Assembly: GCF_026151205.1 (NCBI RefSeq)
Contig: NC_087083.1
Coordinates: 10,537,460-10,601,459 of the forward strand
Reading direction: 5' to 3'
Origin: Bolinopsis microptera
Lineage: Eukaryota > Ctenophora > Tentaculata > Lobata > Bolinopsidae
Length of the DNA stretch: 64,000 bases
Of this stretch, positions 1 to 9,700 are shown piece after piece; position 1 is the stretch's first letter, and each line of letters opens with the position of its first letter. Below the pieces are notes generated by a model. That model ran no database searches. It was not told where the DNA came from and saw only the letters and a program-made list of their open reading frames with translations. The translations under genes were made by a program, and so were the position numbers.

Positions 1-250
1 AATACTTCAAAGCTCGTGGTTATCAAAAAATTAATAGCCATGTCTGATGCAGAAGTTATGATCGTCGATCATACTTCAAAACTGACAAATAAGAAGAGTT
101 ATAATTTTCGTCAATATCCAATTAATGCATGATGCGGTTTTACAGGAGTATAATACTTATACTGCAATATGAGAAATTTACTTCAAAAATCATGCTTTTA
201 AAATAGGATAAAAATAGATTTTGTAAAATAGTAAAATAATAAATTATAAA
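1..250. other. Downstream flank of the TCF/LEF gene
   Basis: A+T-rich sequence just beyond the TCF stop codon on the minus strand, where its 3' UTR should lie. I see no open reading frame and no clear AATAAA signal in the gene orientation. Confidence 0.4.
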
Positions 251-3200
251 TTAACTACTAGGAAAGTGAGATAGCATGGACACGGTCGATGTATTCGGGG
301 TAACATTATTAAAGTCTGGGGAAATAAAAACGCGCGGCGTCACCGTTGCCGCGGTCGTCTGAGACGCCGGCTGTTCAAAACCCGATCTAAACTTAGGAGA
401 CGTGAAAACGTTCTCAGCTTTATACAGGGAGTTTGTGTCTATGGTGGGGAGGGAGGTGCTGGCGACAGATGTAACAAGGGTCTCTCGAGTCAGAGACAAA
501 TTCGCCACACTCGCCAGATGAAGAGTATCTTTCCCTTCCTTCTCCGTGCTGCTACTGCTCACAGCCACATTTGGTGTCTTGTTGCTTTCTGCTTCTTTTC
601 TGCACGTGCACGGTTCTTTTTCCTCCACTTTGACTTTCTCGGAGCTGTTGAACTCGCCCCCGCATGTGTGGGTGTTACAGTCGCATTGGTCCGCGCCGCG
701 TACAGAGCAGCCAGGTTCGTGGGCAGCCGGGCAGGATGGCTTGTGGTGGTCTCCGTCCGCGTCACATTTACCGTCTTTACAGTCACTGTCTTCTCCTCCT
801 TGTAGGTATCTTACACACTTCTTTTTTCTTCTGTAGGAGAGATTTAGTTGGTGAAATGTTGATAAAAGGGTAAAATGCCAAAGGACAATTTATCATGTTC
901 GTTATATTGGTTATCCAAATTCAGACAAGAATAATTATAAAATACAAGGTTTTTCATGATTTGTAAATTCGGTTGTCATGGTTACGGTTGTCATGGTTAC
1001 CTGCAGGGCTTGCACCAGCTGCTTTGCTTATCGAGTCCGTATCTTGCTCGGCATTTTTTGGGACTTCCTGCTTCTGAAAGCGACATTGATTACGACGGTG
1101 AAAAGGAAAAAAAATTTGATAAGATTATGACTGTTCGCATTCCATTTGGGTTCGTTCCCACGAGTCATTAGGAATGTAATAAGAATTCTTTACTTTATGA
1201 AAAATGCTCTACTTGTTGTTAGGTATTACTATTATTTAAAAAACCCTGCCGATGAAAACCAACATTAACAACGTCCTGATTGTTTTCACAATATTAACAA
1301 CAATGTTAACAATAATGTTAACAACAATGTTAACAACAATGTAAACAAAAATGTTAACAATAATGTTAACAACAATTGTTATTACATCTGCAGAAGCGTG
1401 CATATAGACAGGTGAACTTTTACTGATAGGCGTCACTATAAACACTAGACGTCTAGACAGTAGACGGTCACAGATATGTAATCTATGAGAACAAAATGTA
1501 ACACGGCTTTAAAAGCAATATATCTTTACAGTGTACACGACCACGTGTACCAACATTTCATTACTTTTTATTTTATTTCAGCAAAGATTCAGTTATAATA
1601 CTGATATTAAGTCATATGTAGCAATATGGTAACCTCAATAGTCAATATGTCACATTGAAATCTGCAGATTAGTGAACCATCATTAAAGTTGTTATCATCT
1701 GTCGCACTGTTGAATCGATCAGACAAGTTTTACAGCCGAATTTTTAATATATGTATTAATTCTAGCGGATCAATCCAGAAATATTGGGTAAATTTGCAGA
1801 GTTTGAGTGTCTTGTAATAACATTTGAATAAATTAAATCTAGCGGGTGAAACCGTCATTGCCATGACATTTAATATCAAATAATTTAATAATACGGCTTT
1901 TTAGAAAAGATAATACTCTAAAGTCTAGAGTATTCGGCTATCTGGTATCAATTCCACGAATGTAATTGTTCAATAATATGGTGTGTTGCTCGAGTCCGAA
2001 CCAGAAATATCGGTTTTGACTTTTTGAGTGCTGATGTTAGCACAGTTTTTACAATTACAAAGTTGTTGGTTCAATTTTCGCCTAAAAGAATACCAAATAT
2101 CCAACTTCATGAGACAAAACATGGAAACAGCGAACAACATATTGAACAATATATTGAACAATATATTGAGAAACCCATCACAGCGAACAAAAACTGACGA
2201 ATAATCTGCGCTACGAATTGTTCAGCTGAATTGCAGTTACTTAGAACACGGTACAAGGAACATGAACGTGGAAAAAAATGTACAATTTATGAATTTGGCT
2301 CTCTGCCAGGAAGTTAGGCACGTTTCTTTTAAACCAATCAGAACGCAGGTCTGTCAGTTACAACCAATCAGAACGCAGGTCTGTTTGTTTCCACCAATCA
2401 GAGAGCAGCTCTGTTTGTTTCCACCAATCAGAACGCAGCTCTGTTAGTTACAACCAATCAGAGAGCAGCTCTGTTTGTTTCCACCAATCAGAGAGCAGCT
2501 CTGTTTGTTTCCACCAATCAGAGAGCAGCTCTGTTTGTTTCCACCAATCAGAGAGCAGCTCTGTTTGTTTCCACCAATCAGGCTCCAACTCCGACCAATA
2601 AAAAAGAAACATGCCCCGCCTCCCTAACATTAGCAGCATCTGGAAACTTTACAGTTATATATCCCAGCTAACAGAAACATGTTCATACCTTAGTGTCACC
2701 AGTGTCATGGATGTCTAAAAATTATGGTATTAAATAACTATGTTTTTTATTTAGGGCCGTTGTGGAAGATCAAGGGGGCCAGATGGTGAATGTTTAATGT
2801 TTAAGTTAAAGGTCAAGTGATGAGTTTGAGGCCTAATGCTGAGTGGATCTAAAGAAAACTGTTGAAGTGTTGATAGTCCATGATCTAGTTTCGTGTTAAC
2901 TTCTGTAAGTGTAACTTGAATTCAACCGTTTTAATTTTAAGAGGGAAGAAAGTAAGATTAGCCAGGAGATTGGAGCTTAAGAAAGATTTACAAACGAAGA
3001 AATTACAAATAAGATTAGCCTTGCTAATACCAGTGTTTCAGTTAGATCCTTGCTTTGTGAGAACGACCTTCACTGTGATCGAGCCACAGCAGGATAACAT
3101 CAAATATCAAGGAGAAGTAAGTTGGGACTAACCTTGTTCTGCGTTCTTGTCTCGTTTTCGTTTCTTTTTACCAGTAGCTGCGTAGTTGGACCTTGCGGAC

Positions 3201-3670
3201 CAATTCGGGTACATCTGAATGGGAGAGGGTGTTACAAAGTTGTGTTACAAAGTTGTAATCAAATAAACCGAAATAAACAAAACAAAGGTTAATATCGTTC
3301 GCATCATCGAACAATGTCACAGGGAATTATCAGGCCATTCTTCAAAGACAAGATCAAAGTCTTTGATCCAGTAAACACTAATTAACTAGGTGGTTGGAGG
3401 ATGCTATTATCATGTTGCCGGAGTGAGGGAATATAAGTACTGGGAGGGAGGAGGGTTCACACATCACGTGACATGACGTCACACACCACGTGACATGACG
3501 TCACACACCACGTGATAGACGTCACACATAACGTGTGATAACTACTGGGAGGGGGTTAGTTTTACCTGCATGTGGAGGGCACGTTCTCTGCGAGCCAACT
3601 CGTAAAACCGGGCTTGTTCAGATCTGTCCAGTGCGTGCCACTGTTATGATAAGGAGGTTAGGTTAGACAA

Positions 3671-3769
<99 letters not shown>

Positions 3770-6700
3770 CGTACTCGTTTGCCAAGGATCTGGTTGATTG
3801 CTGCGCTCTCTTTCAGTGTATATTCCTGAACTACTTTGGCCCTCATTTCTTTCATGTACAACATGAACGCGTTCAGAGGCTTCTTGATATGAGTCGACTT
3901 CTTCTTAGACGCTGTAAGTATTAAAATTATGATAAGGTAACACTTCAGCATAATACTAATACTTGATTTGTCAAAATAGTCAATAAAAGTCTATTGTCAT
4001 TGAATTATTTTCTAAAACCGCAAATACAAAACGGCTTTTAAAATCCTCTCTACTAATCCTCCTACTCACATTTAGAACCCTTGCCCTTAGTTGGGGGTGC
4101 TGGTTGCGGTTGTTGCTGTTGTTGAGGGTTACTTGGTAGCAACTGTGAGCTTCCGACAGCACCTGGAATATGGCATTGTTACACGCTGTGTTACACGCTG
4201 TGTTACACACTGCTACACACTGTTACACACTGTGTTACACGCTGTGTTACACGCTGTTACACACTGTTACACACTGTGTTACACGCTGTGTTACACGCTG
4301 TTACACACTGTTACACGCTGTGTTACACGCTCTATAGGTTACATGGTGATCTTAGTTGTGGACCGTGGGACTTGTGGTTTTCACAAGGCTCCATGCTTGT
4401 TTTGCAGTGGAAAAACTTGAACCTTTTAACTTGTGGTTGTAACTTTTGAAGAAAGTAATTCACTGTTCACTGAGAGACAGACAGGGTGACATGACGTCAC
4501 ACACCACGTGACATGACGTCACACACCACGTGACATGACGTCACACACCACGTGACATGACGTCACACACCACGTGATCTGTACCTGGAGTAAAGGGGTG
4601 GGGGTAGTGGATACTCTGGTTGTAGTAGTACGGTAGCTGGTGGGCCCGGGGTTGAGTGGTGTTCTGACTGGACGTTATCAACATGGGAGTCGCCCTGTAA
4701 CGAGTGAAATGTAAATCAGTAATTCAATATACAATTTTACTAGAATCTGTAAAAAAGTGCAGTATGGCGGAAAGTGCTAACTAATGGTAGCTAGTGGCAA
4801 CCAGTGGCAACTATTGGTAACTAGTTTTATGATTTAGAAACATACCAGTTAGGTCGAACATAGGAGGCGGACAATGAGGCAGCGTTCACATTTGGGATGT
4901 GAGAGGGAAGACATATAGTGGGGAACTCGTTTAACTTCGGAGCAGTCGGCATCCTGAGGGTAATTACATGATTAATTAAGTAATTAGTGAAATGACTGAT
5001 TAAACATCGATTCTATATTCGTTATTCAAGAACATTTGATCCTTTCTTATTGAAATTTGCTATAAAAGAATTCCGTCTAATGTTTATTCTTCTGTTCCGT
5101 AGTCTGTAAAATCTGATTTTTACTCAACAGCAACTACGAGTTACCTTAGTGCAAGAAATATAGGCGGCAAGAAATTAAGGCGATTCTGACAAAATCGCCT
5201 TAATTTCTTGCCGCCTTAATATCTGACCACCGTAATTTCTAACCGCCTTAATTTTTTTTCTTGCGATTTTTTCATAAGAAATTTTCGTGTGATTTTATTA
5301 TTTTAAATTTACATGTCGATTTCGTTATTTGCTAGAATTCAATGAAATACATATTTAAAATAAATTAACTTGAGTCTAAATACATTAATATATCAATTAA
5401 TATTCTCGTCTTCTCCTTCTTCATCAGAGTCATATATCTCCAGCAGCTGCAATCCATAACCAAGATAGTCGTCGTCATCTTGCTCCGTCGTGTCTGGAAA
5501 TAGCTTCTTGATAATATCAGCTGATTCATCCTCCAAACGTTTGTCGAAGCTGTACTTTTCGTCGACTAACTTCTTGAGGAGCGTTATTCCCTTCTCATTG
5601 GTCCATGAAGCAGTTACAGAGCACTTCACTTCTAAGCCGCCCTGTGTAAGAGGAGAACGTGCAGGTTTCTCCTCCAGGACTTTTACTTTGTAGGAGCAGC
5701 CATGACCAATCGAAAAGTAGACAATTCGTGATATTTCAATTGGCACATGTCCTACAGTTATCGGTACTAGCTTGTGCGGAAATTTCGCTTTCACTGCGAC
5801 TGCAAAAGAATCGTAGGGATTATTATCTTCCTTCTCGAATGATAAAGTATCGTCTTTAGATGGTTTTGTCCAATCCTTTTGATAAAAGTGATACCCTCTC
5901 ACCCCCATGACAAATGATGTCTCTGGTATGTCAATTGTCACTGTAGTAGTACACATTGTTATACCTTTATACAACAGCGAGGTGGGAGTGTGTGTGTAGA
6001 AGAGAGCGTGGAACTGGACCGAAATAGAAAGCTGAGTGACCTCTTGACTTGAAGTTACGATTTGATTAACTTTTTAAACTACCTCTTGTGGTCTTGTGGG
6101 ATGTGGGTGCAAGTGAGCAATGCGCGTGAAATTTATCATACACACGGTAACTGATCGCATTCTTACATCTGAGCAAATCTATGAGCCGGCCGTGACAACT
6201 GCAGCCTGGCGCTCCTGCAGTCCTGACTCCTGCGAGTGACGTCACTTCACTCTGCCTCCTGCCAGTGCAGCAGTGCCGACCCACTTTCGCACAGTTTCAG
6301 TGTTTCATGATTACATTCGAGTGATGAATTGTGCCATTTGCTTGCATTTGCTTAAGTACTCAATTTGCTTAAGTACTCATTTGCTTAAGTACTCAATTTA
6401 GCTTAATTTATGCTTAATTAGGTACTATAATATTTGCCTTTCGTCTTTGAGCATTTACTCGATGCAAAACATACATTGTTTTAGGAATTTCCGCACAAGC
6501 TTATACCGATTGTCAATTATAGAGTGTAGACTTGTAGAGTTGTAGGTCATGCACAATCGAAATATTGCAAATTGTGTGGTCATGGCTGCTCATAATAAGT
6601 ACATAGGTATTAAGTAGGGGGGGGGGGGGGGGGGGGGGGGGGGGGGCTACAACAAGCGGTGTTAGCTGGTACCGCTTAACTTGGCACTTTTTTTTTCGTT

Positions 6701-9700
6701 AGCGATCCGCTAAACCGCTAGAAAATACCGCTAAACTGCTTAAAATAATGTTTTGTTTGGGAGATTTTTTGTTAGTGGTCCGCTAAACCGCTAAAATTGA
6801 CCACTACACCGCTTGTTGCAGTCCCTCCAGTATTTTGGTGCCCTTTTCTGTTCGATATATTGCTTCGCATCATTAATTACAATTGTCCTTCTGCTGTCTA
6901 AATTATGGTGAAATATATAATAGTGGCTCCCTATCTCCCTGTTGTGTAATGTGTATCTACTTTCTGGACTATTACATGCGCTGTATGAGCTTTATAGTTT
7001 GTGATTGTGCCAATGGTCGTAGTTATAACAAGTTTGGGGAGTTACACGGATATCATAATTAGTCACACGGATATCATTAGGTAGAGTACCAACTGATAAA
7101 TGATACCTAAGTCATCAAGACAAATTCACAATAAGAGAATAAGACTTGTGATTCCTTAATGCTCATCAACTGTGAACTTTTCGCCACTAGTTTTACTTTT
7201 AACATTTCACTTGAACAGGTATGTCGGTCAGGAATCTCTTAGGTTACTACATGCGGGATAAGGATGTGGGTGCCGAATCACTAACCGTCGCAAATATCCC
7301 AGTTCACAGTTTGCCAACTCCTAGCACGTCGGGCTTGAGTCAGAGCCAGCTGGATAGCGTAGCTGATTGTCTTAGCATTTCCAAAGCCAAAACCAAAAAA
7401 CGTGCAACATACACACCGAAGGAGAAGGCGACCATCGCCCGCTATGCTACTTCTAACAGGATCGTGGATACAGTTACTCATTTCAAGCCCCAATTTGCTC
7501 ATCTTACCGAAAATTCAGTGAGGAGGTGGAAACGAGAGTACAGCAAAATCTCGGGAGCAGATGGATCAGCTCCTGAAGCATTGCTTGTGGGGAAACGCGG
7601 AAGGCCTACATCGTTGCCGGCTGAATTGGATGCTGATTTGAGAAGACTCTTGGTAACCATGAGAGAGGCTGGAGGTGTGGTCAATTCGACAACAATACGT
7701 GGATGTCTCATGGGATTGGTGAACGCTAACCTAACAAAGTACGGCACTTTCTTGAAGTTCGAGGTAACACACTCCTGGCTGACATCATTGTACACCCGGA
7801 TGAAGTTCTCTCAGAGAAAAGCTACGACGTCTAGGCCACCTGTTAGCAGCGGAGCATATGAAGAAACCAAGTTACGGTATCATTTCGCTCTTCAGAAGGT
7901 TGTTGACGAGTACGACATTCCCGAGGAGCTGATTATCACCCTGGACCAAACTCCAACAAAGTTTTTTAACCTGAGCAACTCCACCATGAGTAAGAGGGGA
8001 GAAAGCCGTACTGCTGTGGCTCACTGTGGCGACAAGAGAACAATCACAGCTACTCTCGCGGTCACACTGTCAGGAGACATCTTACCCTACCAACTAATTT
8101 ACAAAGGAACAACTAAAAGGTGCTTACCTTCTGCAGATCTACTTCCCGCAGGTTTCCTTCTCTCTTACAACAAAACGCACTGGTCGAACACTGAAGAAAC
8201 TTTGAATATCCTAAATAATGTTATCAAGCCTTACGTTGATCAGAAGAAGAAATCCCTCGGAAAACCTGACAGTCAGAAAGTGGTAGTTATTTGGGACGAT
8301 TTTAGTGCTCATAATGCACCACGAGTTTTGAGTCTGCTTTCAATGCTTGGAATCTGTACCGTCGACATACCGAAAAATTTGACTCATCTCTTGTCACCAC
8401 TAGATCTCACAGTGAATAAAAAGCTAAAAGATTTTGAGCGGGAGGCATGTGCATCCTACGTAAGTCGTAGTCTAGCAGATCACATCCAGCATAATCCTGA
8501 AGTAGGAGATTTCAAGTTGGATATCCGCTTGTCAGTGCTGAAACCTCTCCATGCCAAAACTTTGACAGCTTCCTACGAGTTCTTCAAAACTGTGGAAGGA
8601 AAGAAGTTGATCGCTTCTGGATGGCGTGCGTCTGGTCTCACTGAAGCGGTGAGGAGGTGCAAGGAGGACGGTATTGACTCAAGAATGCTGATTGATCCAT
8701 TTGCAGCGCTCAGGATCTAACTTCATGTTTTTTATCTCGGCTTCTCGGACTATATTCTATTGAGATTTAAACTGCAGTACATGTGTTATTAATGTCAGTT
8801 CAAATTCGAATGTTCGTACAATTTTACATTTCATTTTTAAGCTTTAAATCGAGTTTTAATTTTAAAAAGAAATAATTTTTAATTTTAATGATGATATGTA
8901 GTATACATACATAAAAATTCCTTGCCGCGTACAGAATGTGCACTATCATTTTGTCAAATGCAATGAATATACCAATTGACTTGCAGTTTGCTGATGTAGT
9001 GGATGTCTACCTAATTTAAAATTATAAACTTAGACGACAGAACAGCAATCACTATAAATATAATGTGCATGCACCATTTAGTTTTTATGTGACCAATGTC
9101 CAATATATCGTATTTTTAAACAGATTTCTATGCTTTATAGACTGATAAAAGAATAAAATTGACACTATTTCGACCAAAACTATAACCAAATTTGCGATCA
9201 AAAATCGTATTTTTTCCGAAAAAAATATCGCCTTAATTTCTTGCCGCCTTAATTTCTAGCGCCTTATATTCTTGCCGCCTATATTTCTTGCACTAAGGTA
9301 TACGAGTTGTAATCCAATCATGAAATGACAATAAACGATATGTTTTGATGATCCGATCAATGAAATGTGATAGCACTGCAAACTCCAAATTGTCTTACAA
9401 AACGGTCGTCAATTAAACACTACTTTAAGCGACCAGCCGCCGAAGGTAAAGAAGGTAAATGCTCAGTTTTCCATATCAAAAGGCATATCACGTGGTATAC
9501 GACGTCATGTCACGTGGTATATAACTTATCATAGTTGAAAAGATGAAAGGGGGAGGCGGTCAGGATGAAAGGCATGAAAAGTTGTAGGAATTAGCTTACC
9601 CGTACGCCAGGTTTACAGTGGGGAGATTGGCGTTTCTGCTTTGCTCGATGTAGAGTGAGCTGGCGTTCTTTAGTAACTCTGAGGTGGTTGGGGGTTACTA

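Larger units (their letters stand above)
5142..9300. mobile_element. DNA transposon, about 4.16 kb, with pogo/CENP-B-like transposase and HIRAN-like gene
   Basis: The ends are terminal inverted repeats: the left begins TACCTTAGTGCAAG and continues through AAATATAGGCGGCAAGAA, and the right is its reverse complement. Inside the left end is a perfect 23-bp inverted repeat (5163-5185 against 5193-5215, 7-bp loop), and the CTTGCCGCC motif recurs at the right end. Two divergent genes are carried: a HIRAN-like ORF (5393-5974, minus) and a transposase (7221-8720, plus). The element sits inside TCF intron 3. Target duplication is ambiguous: TA on each side fits pogo elements, yet TACGAGT (5135-5141, 9301-9307) also flanks it directly. 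Both ORFs are uninterrupted, which suggests a young insertion. Confidence 0.87.

Noticed and set aside
2334-2592. CRISPR-like array, because of 30-bp periodic repeats
   Set aside because: It is a plain tandem repeat without variable spacers, in an animal gene intron.
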